NCBI RefSeq assembly: GCF_900230215.1
Contig: NZ_LT907982.1
Coordinates: 1,798,001 to 1,862,000, forward strand
Direction of reading: 5' to 3'
Length of the DNA: 64,000 bases
DNA from: Jatrophihabitans sp. GAS493
GTDB lineage: Bacteria > Actinomycetota > Actinomycetes > Mycobacteriales > Jatrophihabitantaceae
Within the stretch, counting starts at the first letter, position 1. Each line of letters starts with the position of its first letter. The notes under the pieces are model-generated. The model searched no databases and was not told the DNA's origin. It saw nothing but the letters and a program-made list of their open reading frames with translations. Below are positions 24,570 through 32,279 of the stretch, piece after piece. Position numbers and translations under genes: made by a program.

Positions 24570-25610
24570 GTGGCTATCCGGCTCTCCCTTGGGCACATCG
24601 ACGAATACGACGCGTCGGTGTCCGACTTCGCCCATCAGCTCGGACTCTCAGGAGTGCAGCTGCACACCCCCACCGCGCTACCCGGAGCTGATGGCTACTG
24701 GAGTGTCAAGGAATTACAGGCTCTTCGTGATCGCTGCGACCGGGACGGGCTGCGCATCGACGGGCTGGAGAATGTCCCGGCTGCGCACTTCTGGAAGATC
24801 CAGCGCGGAGTCGCCGGGCGTGATGAGCAGATCGAGAACTACCAGCGCACCATCCGCAACCTCGCCGCGGTGGGCATCGACCTGCTCGGTTACAACTTCA
24901 TGGTGAGTTACGTCTGGCGGACCGACATGGGCGGCTCCGGGCGTGGGAGAGCGAAGGTCTCTGCCTTCGACCTGGCCGACGTCGATCGCGGCAACGCGCT
25001 CGCCTCCTACAAACTCGTCTCCGGAATGCCGCCGGCCGAGCCGATCAGCGCTGCGGCGATGTGGGAGAACTACCAGTATTTCCTTGATGCTGTGCTGCCG
25101 GTAGCCGAGGAGGCCGGAGTGCGGCTGGCCCTGCACCCCGACGATCCGCCGGTGGACGCCGCACTGGGTGGAGTGGCCCGCATCTTCACCTCACCGGCGG
25201 CGATCGCCGAGGCCCACCGCCGCGCGAACGGAAGCCCGGCCTGGGGCCTGAACTTCTGCGTCGGCACCGTCTCGGAGATGGCCGGCGAGGCGTCGGTGAA
25301 CGAGGTGATCGATCTGCTCGCCCCGTCCGGGCGGATCTTCTACGTGCACTTCCGGGACGTCCTCGGCACGGTTCCGGCGTTTCGCGAGTGCTTCCTCGGT
25401 GAGGGAAACCTCAACCCGGCCCGGGTGATCCGTCGCCTGAGCGACGCCGGTTTCGACGGCTTCCTCATCGACGATCATGTGCCGGCGATGGTCGGCGACC
25501 TCGACACCTGGGGCGACACCTCCCCGGCGGCGTACATCAGCCGGGGACGGGCCCACGCGATCGGGTACCTGCAGGGAGTGCTGAACGGGTTGGCGCTGGA
25601 CGCTCAGTAG
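24570..25610 (+). CDS. uxuA: UxuA-like D-mannonate dehydratase
   Basis: 346-residue TIM-barrel dehydratase of the UxuA family, which converts D-mannonate to 2-keto-3-deoxygluconate in hexuronate catabolism. The metal-site phrase LALHPDDPP is diagnostic, and GLENVPAAHFWKIQRG, LLGYNFMVSYVWRTD, GLNFCVGTVSEM, YVHFRDV and FLIDDHVP are typical. GTG start 3 bp after the UPF0303 stop implies translational coupling. Its presence beside an IlvD-type dehydratase means the island may handle more than one sugar acid. No KDG kinase or aldolase is present in the window. The 3' end overlaps the convergent SDR by 7 bp. Confidence 0.88.
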   Translation: MAIRLSLGHIDEYDASVSDFAHQLGLSGVQLHTPTALPGADGYWSVKELQALRDRCDRDGLRIDGLENVPAAHFWKIQRGVAGRDEQIENYQRTIRNLAAVGIDLLGYNFMVSYVWRTDMGGSGRGRAKVSAFDLADVDRGNALASYKLVSGMPPAEPISAAAMWENYQYFLDAVLPVAEEAGVRLALHPDDPPVDAALGGVARIFTSPAAIAEAHRRANGSPAWGLNFCVGTVSEMAGEASVNEVIDLLAPSGRIFYVHFRDVLGTVPAFRECFLGEGNLNPARVIRRLSDAGFDGFLIDDHVPAMVGDLDTWGDTSPAAYISRGRAHAIGYLQGVLNGLALDAQ

Positions 25611-26362
25611 GCGGCCAGCAGGCCACCGTCGACGACCCAGCTCGCGCCGGTGACGAAGGAGGCCTCGGCCGAGAGCAGGAAGGCGATCACTGCGGCCACT
25701 TCACGTGGCTGCCCGATTCGCTTGAGCGCGGTCTTGTCGGCCCAGTCGCTAAGCGGTTGCTGCGGATCGTCGGGTGACATGGCGGCGGCGTTCTGGCGAA
25801 CCAGAGGTGTGTCAATCGTGCCGGGTGCGACGGCGTTCACGCGGATGCCCTGCTCACCGTGATCGAGGGCCATCGCCCGCACCAGACCCAATGCACCGGC
25901 CTTCGCCGCGGCGTAGGCCGCCACCGACTTCTGGGTGGCGATGCCCTGGATCGAGGAGACTATGACGATCGCGCCACCTCCGTGGCCGGCCATCAGCGGG
26001 ACCGCCGCCTGCGCCGCGAGGTAGGCGCCCTTGAGGTTCACCGCCTGGGTGGCGTCCCAGGTCCGGTCATCGGTGCTGACGACGCTGCCGTGCCGTTCGA
26101 TACCGGCCGAGTAGACGAGTGCGGTCAGCGGCGCCCGCTCGTCGGCTGCCCGCATCAACGAAGCCAGATCGTCGGCTGAGGTGGCATCGGCGTGACGCTG
26201 CCGGATACGACCGCTCAGGCCGTCGGGGTCACGGCTGTCCGTCTGGTCGGTGAAGGCTATGTCGCCGACGCTGACCAACCAGCCCTGCTCGGCGAGTAGA
26301 TCGGCGCTGGCCCGGCCGATGCCCGAACCCCCGCCGACGACAACCACCGAACGGTCACTCAT
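25604..26362 (-). CDS. SDR family oxidoreductase (converges on uxuA)
   Basis: 252-residue classical SDR with the cofactor motif VVGGGSGIGRASADLL, SAG in place of NNAG (VYSAGIERHG), VIVSSIQG with the catalytic Ser, YAAAKAGALGL with the Tyr/Lys pair, VNAVAPGTIDTPL and the terminal WVVDGGLL. In UxuA operons an SDR often acts as fructuronate/mannonate oxidoreductase, so oxidation or reduction of a hexuronate-derived sugar is plausible. It lies on the opposite strand with a 7-bp overlap, so it is expressed separately. Confidence 0.88.
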   Translation of the reverse strand: MSDRSVVVVGGGSGIGRASADLLAEQGWLVSVGDIAFTDQTDSRDPDGLSGRIRQRHADATSADDLASLMRAADERAPLTALVYSAGIERHGSVVSTDDRTWDATQAVNLKGAYLAAQAAVPLMAGHGGGAIVIVSSIQGIATQKSVAAYAAAKAGALGLVRAMALDHGEQGIRVNAVAPGTIDTPLVRQNAAAMSPDDPQQPLSDWADKTALKRIGQPREVAAVIAFLLSAEASFVTGASWVVDGGLLAAY

Positions 26363-26423
26363 CGGTCTCCAATCGCTCGGGGTCTCGCTGCGTCGACATT
26401 ACTTGCCGCTGCGCGTTGGCGTT

Positions 26424-26447
26424 GGGCGTTGGGGGTTGGGCGTTGGG
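26424..26447 (+). other. G-quadruplex-forming tract
   Basis: Four G-runs (GGG, GGGGG, GGG, GGG) are separated by CGTT, TT and CGTT loops, meeting the standard G3+N1-7 quadruplex rule. The tract is built from imperfect GTTGGGC copies (26415-26450). It lies between the SDR start (26362) and the start of the exported repeat protein (26536), upstream of the latter on the coding strand. Confidence 0.7.
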
Positions 26448-26535
26448 CGGTTCTGGTATCAGGAGCGCAGGTTGGGGTTCTTGCATGGTGGGGACTCCGG
26501 ATCGCCCGGAGTCGGCGACCGGATGGGATGCCACC

Positions 26536-28593
26536 ATGAGAAGGCACAATCTCTTTGGAAAGACCGATCAACAACCACGGCCGCGCGGCCGTCGATTTAT
26601 ATGTCTACTGGCCGCGGTAACCGTCGCGGCGACTCTGCAGCTAGTCAGTTCCGGCACGGCCTCAGCGACTCCGCCCACCAGCGGGGTCGCTTCGTTGTCT
26701 CTGATCAACGGTTGGACGAACGCGCCGTTCGCGACGCATGAAGCGACGGCCACCATCAATCGGGGCATTGTCACCCTGCAGGGCGCCGTCGCCACCTCTG
26801 GCACCAACGCGTCGCCGTTCGTGTTGCCGACCGGGTACCGCCCGGCGACCGACGCCTACGTGGCAGTGGATCTCTGTGGCGCCACCAACGGGCGGCTGCA
26901 CATCACACCCGCGGGCACAGTCACCGTGCAGGCGGAGACCTCGTTCTCCAACGCGCAGTGCTTCACCTCCCTCGACGGGGCATCATTCGCGACCTCGGCC
27001 ACCGGGTTCACCCCGCTGACCCTGCTCAACGGCTGGACGAATGCTCCGTACAGCACGTCGAACGCGGCCATTGAGAACATCGCCGGCGTGCTGCACTTCA
27101 AGGGAGCGATCGCCACCTCGGGCACCAACGTGTCGCCGTTCACGCTGCCGGTCGGGTTCCGCCCGTTCACCAATACCTATGTTCCGGTGGACATGTGCAA
27201 CGCCGCGAAGGGCCGGCTGTACATCACGACCGCCGGTGCCGTCACCGTGCAGGCTCAGAACGCCTTCTCCGACGCCCAGTGCTTCACGTCGCTGGACGGG
27301 GTTTCTTTCGTCCCGTCCGGAACGGGTACCACCGCGCTGACCCTGACCAACGGCTGGGTCGGTGGTCCGTTCAGCACCGGCATCCCGCGGGTCGCCATCG
27401 TCAGCGGGGTCGTGCACCTGAAGGGGTCGATGGGTAGCGGCACCAGTGCGGCGGCCTTCACGCTGCCGGTTGGGTTCCGTCCGGCGACGACGGTCTACGC
27501 GGCGGCGGACATGTGCAACGCCACCAACGGCCGGCTGATCATCCAGCCAACGGGTGCGGTGAGCGTGCAGGCGGAGACCTCGTTCTCCAACGCGCAGTGC
27601 TTCACCTCGCTCGACGGAGTCACCTTCGCCACCTCGGGGGCGAGTTTCACCCCATTGAGCCTGGTGAATGGTTGGACCAACGCGCCGTACGCAACGTCCA
27701 ACGCGGCGGTTCAGGTGCTCTCCGGGGTCGTCCACTTCAAGGGAGCGATCGCGACTTCGGGCACGAACGCGCAGCCGTTCACGCTGCCGGTCGGGTTCCG
27801 TCCGTTCTCGAATCTCTATGTTCCGGTGGATCTCTGCAACTCCACGAAGGGGCGGCTCTACATCACCACGACCGGGGTCGTGACCGTGCAGGCATCGACC
27901 GCCTTCTCCAACGCGCAGTGCTTCACCTCCTTGGATGGGGCCTCGTTCGTGATCTCCGGTACCGGGACGACGACGCTGGCGCTGACCAACGGCTGGGTCG
28001 GGGCGCCGTTCAGCACCGGCATTCCGCGGGCGGTCAACCTCAATGGGGTTGTGCACCTGAAGGGCGCGATGGGTAGTGGCACCAGCACTTCGGCCTTCAC
28101 GCTGCCGGTCGGGTTCCGGCCGGCGACGACGGTCTACGCGCCGGTGGACATGTGTGGGGCCACCAATGGCCGGCTGATTATCCAGCCAACGGGTGCGGTG
28201 AGCGTGCAGGCGGAGACGTCGTTCTCCAACGCGCAGTGCTTCACCTCGCTGGACGGGGCCACGTTCGCGACCTCGACCGTCGGCTTCACCCCGGTGACCC
28301 TGGTCAACGGGTGGACCAACGCGCCGTTCAGCACCTCGAACGCGGCAATCGAGAATCTCTCGGGGATCGTGTACTTCAAGGGTGCGATCGCCAGTGGCAC
28401 GACCGCGACGGCGTTCACGCTGCCGGTCGGGTCGCGGCCGAGCACGAACGTCTACGTTTCGGTGGATACCTGCAACGCCACCAACGGACGGCTGCTGATC
28501 ACGACCGCGGGCACCGTGTCGGTGCAGACCGAGGCAGCCTTCTCCAACGCCCAGTGCTTCACCTCGCTGGACGGGGCGTCGTTCGCCCTCTAG
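26536..28593 (+). CDS. Exported protein with six tandem ~106-residue repeats
   Basis: 685 residues, not a family with a known function. After a signal peptide (RGRRFICLLAAVTVAATLQL, cleavage likely after SGTASA) come six repeats starting at 26695, 27016, 27337, 27655, 27976 and 28294. Each has NGW near its start, a GxVxxxG(A/S) segment, FTLPVGFRP, VDLC/VDMC, (K/N)GRLxI, VTVQA or VSVQA and NAQCFTSLDG at the end, so two cysteines per unit, possibly a disulfide-bonded beta-sandwich. Repeats alternate between two types: NGWTNAP (2, 4, 6) and NGWVG(G/A)P (3, 5). The ATG at 26536 directly precedes the basic signal-peptide start; an upstream ATG at 26485 is possible. Followed by a hairpin terminator. 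Confidence 0.85.
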   Translation: MRRHNLFGKTDQQPRPRGRRFICLLAAVTVAATLQLVSSGTASATPPTSGVASLSLINGWTNAPFATHEATATINRGIVTLQGAVATSGTNASPFVLPTGYRPATDAYVAVDLCGATNGRLHITPAGTVTVQAETSFSNAQCFTSLDGASFATSATGFTPLTLLNGWTNAPYSTSNAAIENIAGVLHFKGAIATSGTNVSPFTLPVGFRPFTNTYVPVDMCNAAKGRLYITTAGAVTVQAQNAFSDAQCFTSLDGVSFVPSGTGTTALTLTNGWVGGPFSTGIPRVAIVSGVVHLKGSMGSGTSAAAFTLPVGFRPATTVYAAADMCNATNGRLIIQPTGAVSVQAETSFSNAQCFTSLDGVTFATSGASFTPLSLVNGWTNAPYATSNAAVQVLSGVVHFKGAIATSGTNAQPFTLPVGFRPFSNLYVPVDLCNSTKGRLYITTTGVVTVQASTAFSNAQCFTSLDGASFVISGTGTTTLALTNGWVGAPFSTGIPRAVNLNGVVHLKGAMGSGTSTSAFTLPVGFRPATTVYAPVDMCGATNGRLIIQPTGAVSVQAETSFSNAQCFTSLDGATFATSTVGFTPVTLVNGWTNAPFSTSNAAIENLSGIVYFKGAIASGTTATAFTLPVGSRPSTNVYVSVDTCNATNGRLLITTAGTVSVQTEAAFSNAQCFTSLDGASFAL
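26695..28593 (+). repeat. 639-bp dimer/320-bp monomer coding repeats
   Basis: Repeat starts are 321, 321, 318, 321 and 318 bp apart. The length alternation follows the protein subtypes: units 2-3 and 4-5 form two copies of a 639-bp two-repeat block, which implies a whole-block duplication after the original monomer duplication. Confidence 0.85.
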
Positions 28594-28608
28594 GAAGTTG
28601 CCGGTAGT

Positions 28609-28643
28609 GGAGCCGGGTTGGTGCGAGTTGCCGGCCCGGCTCC
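28609..28643 (+). terminator. Hairpin terminator after the repeat protein
   Basis: A perfect 9-bp stem, GGAGCCGGG (28609-28617) and CCCGGCTCC (28635-28643), with a 17-nt loop, starts 16 bp after the stop codon. No U-tract. Confidence 0.6.
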
Positions 28644-28668
28644 GCTCTGCCCGGCCCCTCCCTCCCGG

Positions 28669-28711
28669 TTTTGGCACACCGGCAGGGATAATCCCTGCAG
28701 GTGTGCCAAAA
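28669..28711. repeat. 43-bp palindromic element, copy 1
   Basis: Outer arms TTTTGGCACACC and GGTGTGCCAAAA are perfect complements; inner arms GCAGGGAT and ATCCCTGC flank a single central A; only one position pair (28681/28699) is mismatched. A copy of the same length occurs at 29700-29742. This copy lies 17 bp beyond the 3' end of the CPBP protease gene, between two convergent genes. Confidence 0.9.
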
Positions 28712-28727
28712 GTGATGGCGTGGCGTG

Positions 28728-29618
28728 TCAGCCCGCCTGTGCGATGACGACTGCGAGAGCCAGTGCGTTGAAGACGGCGTGGACGATGATCCCCGGCGTC
28801 AGTCGGTTGGTGAGCCGGTTCAGGTAGCAGTTCACCAGGCCCAGGCATCCGACGCCCGCGGCGAGCGTGACGGCGCCGACGAGGGTGCGGACCTCGTAGG
28901 TGTGCATCAGGGCGAAGATCGCAGTGGAGAGCAGCGCGGCGGGCCAGAATGTCATCCGCCGCATGAAGCTACGAAGGAGCAGGCCTCGGAAGACGACCTC
29001 TTCGATCAGCGGCGCGGCCACGACGAGTACGCCAAATAGCAGAAGGGCCGCCGCGGGAGTCACATGATGGAGGGTGAGATTCTGCGATTGGCTCACCGCT
29101 TCGCCGTTGGTCAGGCCGTTGGCCGTCAGACCGACGACCATGCGGAGGATGAAGGCGACGAACCCGCCGACGGCCGCGTAGCCCAGGTCGATCCAGCGGG
29201 GCAAGCGGAGCCCGAAGGTCGGACCCCATCCCCCGTATCGGGCCGCGATCGGGCGCGCGGCCCACCAGACTGATAGTGCGAGCAGCCCTTCGACCAGGAG
29301 ATTCGCCGTGGTGGCGTAGACAACCCGACCCGAGTAGGTCGAGGGTTGGTAGCGACCGGCGAAGGAGCCGAGGACTATCAGCGCGACGAACGCGATCAGC
29401 GGCACGCCGACCGGACGCCAGCCCCACGGCTGGGGTGCGGAGAGCCGCATCTGTGCCACCGCGGCGTCCAACGGCGGAGTGGTGCGGGTGCCGGCCGGGA
29501 TCACATAGCCGCCGGCCGGGAGGTGCTTAGGGGCGCTGGCCGGGGTCCAGGCGTATCCGTCCCACCAGCGCCAGATCCGCTGATCAACGGGATCGGTGTA
29601 CCAACCCGGCGGCACCAT
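28728..29618 (-). CDS. CPBP family intramembrane metalloprotease with DUF2510 domain
   Basis: 296-residue membrane protein. The N-terminus carries a DUF2510 module (PPGWYTDPVDQRIWRWWDGY). The membrane domain has about seven helices and the CPBP (CAAX protease/bacteriocin-processing) motifs: EEVVFRGLLLRSFMRR (EExxxR), FALMHTYEV (Fxxx H) and HAVFNALAL (HxxxN/B). Such proteins are site-2-like or glutamic-type intramembrane proteases; in bacteria they act in bacteriocin self-immunity or surface protein processing, but no bacteriocin gene is seen. The ATG follows AGGGGA. It is bracketed on both sides by copies of the 43-bp palindrome. Confidence 0.9.
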   Translation of the reverse strand: MVPPGWYTDPVDQRIWRWWDGYAWTPASAPKHLPAGGYVIPAGTRTTPPLDAAVAQMRLSAPQPWGWRPVGVPLIAFVALIVLGSFAGRYQPSTYSGRVVYATTANLLVEGLLALSVWWAARPIAARYGGWGPTFGLRLPRWIDLGYAAVGGFVAFILRMVVGLTANGLTNGEAVSQSQNLTLHHVTPAAALLLFGVLVVAAPLIEEVVFRGLLLRSFMRRMTFWPAALLSTAIFALMHTYEVRTLVGAVTLAAGVGCLGLVNCYLNRLTNRLTPGIIVHAVFNALALAVVIAQAG

Positions 29619-29699
29619 CGTCCCCTGTTCGTCTGTTGCTGGTCGCAGCTGAGCCTAGGGCAGAGTCGGTGCCTTCGCTCGTCGGGGCCGACCTCGCGG

Positions 29700-29742
29700 T
29701 TTTGGCACAATGACCGGGATAATCCCTGCAGATGTGCCAAAA
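29700..29742. repeat. 43-bp palindromic element, copy 2
   Basis: Outer arms TTTTGGCACA and TGTGCCAAAA, and core GGGAT-A-ATCCC, match copy 1 at 28669-28711, with substitutions between arms and core. Additional flanking complementarity exists: CCTCGC just left and GCGAGG just right. It lies between the CPBP gene start and the TetR gene start (29797), so it could act as a regulatory site for either as well as being a dispersed repeat. Confidence 0.85.
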
Positions 29743-29796
29743 GCGAGGCCGCCTTGCCAAGAGCGCGGCGGGGATCCGGGCGAAGTATCGTTAGCC

Positions 29797-30354
29797 GTGC
29801 GCTCCCGCCAGAAGATCATGGATGCGACCCTCACGCTCATCGAGCAGGAGGGGTACGCCGGGGTGAACATCGCCGCGGTGGCGGCCGCGGCCGGCGTCAC
29901 CCGGCAGACGGTCTACTCGAACTTCGGCTCCTACGATGAGCTGGTCTCGCAGGCGGTCACCGGTGTGGCGATCGAGGTGCTCACCAGAATCCAGGCCAGC
30001 ATCGCCGAGCTGCCGGATGCGTGCTCCTACCTCGTCGAATTCCTCGTCCAGGCCCGGTCCGAGATTCGGGCTCACCGGGTGCTGGCCGACGTGATCTGGT
30101 CGAACGAGAACAATTTGATGTTCGCCGACGACGTGATGAGCAAGGCCACCGCGATCGCCGTGCCGCTGCTCGCCCCGGTCATCGAGCGCGATCCTCGGCT
30201 GGCCGCGGTCATCGACGAACTCATCGAACTGTGGGCCCGGATCGGTATCTCGGCCCTCCTCTTCGACAGCGATGCGACCCGCGCCGACGACGGCCTCCGC
30301 CGCCTGCTCACCAGCTGGTTGCAGCCGATCCTCACGGCGCTAACTGGCGGGTAA
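29797..30354 (+). CDS. TetR/AcrR family transcriptional regulator
   Basis: 185-residue regulator with an N-terminal helix-turn-helix: RSRQKIMDATLTLIEQEGYA, NIAAVAAAAGVTRQTVYSNF. The C-terminal ligand domain resembles none that I can name. The GTG at 29797 is chosen because the HTH opens directly after it; extending the frame to 29710 would translate the palindromic repeat. It is divergent from the CPBP gene and 204 bp upstream of the flavin oxidase gene, so either may be its target. Confidence 0.88.
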   Translation: MRSRQKIMDATLTLIEQEGYAGVNIAAVAAAAGVTRQTVYSNFGSYDELVSQAVTGVAIEVLTRIQASIAELPDACSYLVEFLVQARSEIRAHRVLADVIWSNENNLMFADDVMSKATAIAVPLLAPVIERDPRLAAVIDELIELWARIGISALLFDSDATRADDGLRRLLTSWLQPILTALTGG

Positions 30355-30372
30355 CTTATCTCGCCAAAAACC

Positions 30373-30401
30373 TTGACACTCAATGCCCGTGTGTCTAGGT
30401 T
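30373..30401 (+). promoter_or_regulatory. Strong sigma-70-type promoter of the cholesterol-oxidase-like gene
   Basis: A consensus -35 TTGACA (30373-30378) and -10 TAGGTT (30396-30401) are exactly 17 nt apart. A start near 30408 would give a 5' leader of about 150 nt before the ATG at 30559. No riboswitch fold was recognised in the leader. Confidence 0.7.
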
Positions 30402-30558
30402 TGGCCTCAGTTCATCGACTACAAGCCCCGCAGCGGCCGGCCACAAGCCGGGCCCGGGCGGTGATCGATTCGACGTTCGCGGCGTCGGCAGCCATCTGAA
30501 ACGCAGCGATCTCGCGCTGTGTCACCCCGCCCGATCGCCTATCTCTTGGAGCTCCCGC

Positions 30559-32160
30559 ATGTCTGCAATCAATCGCCGCTCCTTCCTGCTCGGGGCCGCC
30601 GGGGTCACCGGTGCCGCCGTCGCCGGGTCGGCCAGCGCCGCCGGTGCTCTCGGCGGGACGTCCAGCCCGAAAACCGCGACCATTCCGGTGACCCGGGAGA
30701 GCCACCGGGTGGTGGTCATCGGCTCCGGCTTCGGCGGCGGTGTCACCTCGCTGCGGCTGGCCCAGGCCGGCGTCCCGGTGACGGTCCTTGAGCGCGGCAT
30801 CCGCTGGCCCACCGGGCCAAACTCCTCGACGTTCCCCAACGCGGCGCACCTGGACAAGCGGGCCCTCTGGTACCGATCCGCGCCGCTGTTGTTCGGCAAG
30901 CCGCTCCTGGTCGACCCCTACGTCGGCCTGCTCGAGACCGTTCCAGCGCCGAACATGAACGTGGTCTGCGCGGCCGGCGTCGGTGGCGGGTCCCTGGTGT
31001 ACCAGGGGATGACGCTGCAGCCATCGGAGGCGGTCTTCAATACGGTGCTTCCAGCGGCGCTCGACTACGCCACCATGAACCGGGTGCACTACCCGAGGGT
31101 GGCCCAGATGCTGCAGGTCGCGGAGGCGCCCGACTCACTCATTGCCAGCAAGACCTACCTTCCGTCGCGAGTCTTCGCCCGCAACGTGAACAACGCTGGG
31201 TACGCACTGTCGAAGATCCCAATGCCGATCGACTGGTCCTATGCGCAGCGGGAGCTCACCGGCGAGTTTCTCCCCTCCTACACCAACGGCGACTGCGCGA
31301 TCGGGGTGAACAACGGCGGAAAGCACTCGGTCGACGTCACGTACCTGAAGCAGGCCGAGGCCACCGGGCTGGTCACGGTGATGACGCAGCATGAGGTGAC
31401 GGACATTGCGCGGGCCAACGACGATCAGTGGACGGTCTACGTGAACCGCATCGACACAGCCGGCGCGGTGCTCGAGACGAAGATCATCACCACGAAGGCC
31501 CTGGTGCTGGCTGCCGGAACTATGAACACCACGAAGCTGCTCGTGCGGGCCAAGGCCAAGGGGAGCATCTCGAACCTGCCCGACGGCGTGGGCACCGGGT
31601 GGGGCAACAACGGCGACCGGATCTACGTCTGGACCAGCCTCACCGATGACTTCACCGCCGTGCAGGGCGGTCCGGTGATCTACGGAAGCAAGGACTGGGG
31701 CGACCCGGCGACGGCCAACACCGTGATCCAGGCCTCGCTGCCCCCGTTCGGGGCGGATATCCGCTCGACGATGATGGTCGGATTCGGTGTCTCGTCAGCG
31801 CGCGGCAAGTTCGTCTACAACTCCAGCACCGACGACACCACTCTCAACTGGGCCAAGGACGCGGACTCGGTGCTGCAGAAGAAGATCAGTGCCCGGGTCA
31901 AGAAGATCGCGGGTCCGTTTGGGCTCCTCACCGACACCAACGCGATCCTGCCGAGCACCTGGCACCCCCTCGGTGGCGCACCGATGGGGTCAGTCTGCGA
32001 TCTCGAGGGAAGGGTGCTCGAGCAGAAGGGTCTCTACGTGCTCGACGGCGCGCTCATCCCGGGAAACACGGGAGCTTGTAACCCCTCGATGACGATCGCC
32101 GCGGTCGCCGAACGGGCGCTGGATCACCTGGTGGCCACAGACGTCGGCAGCGTTATCTAG
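30559..32160 (+). CDS. Tat-exported GMC oxidoreductase, cholesterol oxidase-like
   Basis: 533-residue FAD enzyme aligning end to end with Streptomyces-type (class I) cholesterol oxidase. A Tat signal (NRRSFLLGAAGVTGAAVAGS) comes first, then the FAD motif VVVIGSGFGGGVTSLRLAQAG, GVGGGSLVYQGM, LVLAAGTMNTTKLLVRA and GWGNNGD. The catalytic His is in STWHPLGG (about residue 469) and the Asn in CNPSMTI (about 508). In my alignment the base Glu of cholesterol oxidase that isomerises the double bond is replaced by Gln in NTVIQASLPP, so oxidation may occur without isomerisation, or the substrate differs. Start ATG lies 9 nt after GGAG. It converges with a secreted protein gene. Confidence 0.87.
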   Translation: MSAINRRSFLLGAAGVTGAAVAGSASAAGALGGTSSPKTATIPVTRESHRVVVIGSGFGGGVTSLRLAQAGVPVTVLERGIRWPTGPNSSTFPNAAHLDKRALWYRSAPLLFGKPLLVDPYVGLLETVPAPNMNVVCAAGVGGGSLVYQGMTLQPSEAVFNTVLPAALDYATMNRVHYPRVAQMLQVAEAPDSLIASKTYLPSRVFARNVNNAGYALSKIPMPIDWSYAQRELTGEFLPSYTNGDCAIGVNNGGKHSVDVTYLKQAEATGLVTVMTQHEVTDIARANDDQWTVYVNRIDTAGAVLETKIITTKALVLAAGTMNTTKLLVRAKAKGSISNLPDGVGTGWGNNGDRIYVWTSLTDDFTAVQGGPVIYGSKDWGDPATANTVIQASLPPFGADIRSTMMVGFGVSSARGKFVYNSSTDDTTLNWAKDADSVLQKKISARVKKIAGPFGLLTDTNAILPSTWHPLGGAPMGSVCDLEGRVLEQKGLYVLDGALIPGNTGACNPSMTIAAVAERALDHLVATDVGSVI

Positions 32161-32231
32161 TACGCCGGGCGTTGTGCTGAAGCGTTCGCCGCGCCCGCAG
32201 TGTGCCTGCCGATTCGCGCCCGGCCAGTCCA

Positions 32232-32269
32232 GGCCGTCACGGTGAGCAGAGTCGCGCACCGTGACGGCC
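32232..32269. terminator. Bidirectional terminator between converging exported genes
   Basis: A perfect 13-bp stem, GGCCGTCACGGTG (32232-32244) and its complement (32257-32269), has a 12-nt loop and sits between the oxidase stop (32160) and the secreted protein stop (32280). Confidence 0.8.
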
Positions 32270-32279
32270 CGTCGATGGG

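Noticed and set aside
26983-28848. Long open frame antisense to the repeat protein
   Set aside because: Its repeats mirror those of the plus-strand gene, it has no signal or family motif, and the Arg/Gly/Asp-rich composition is typical of high-GC antisense frames.
28669-29742. Composite transposon with the 43-bp palindromes as ends
   Set aside because: Each copy is itself a full palindrome, no transposase lies between them, and no target-site duplication is visible.
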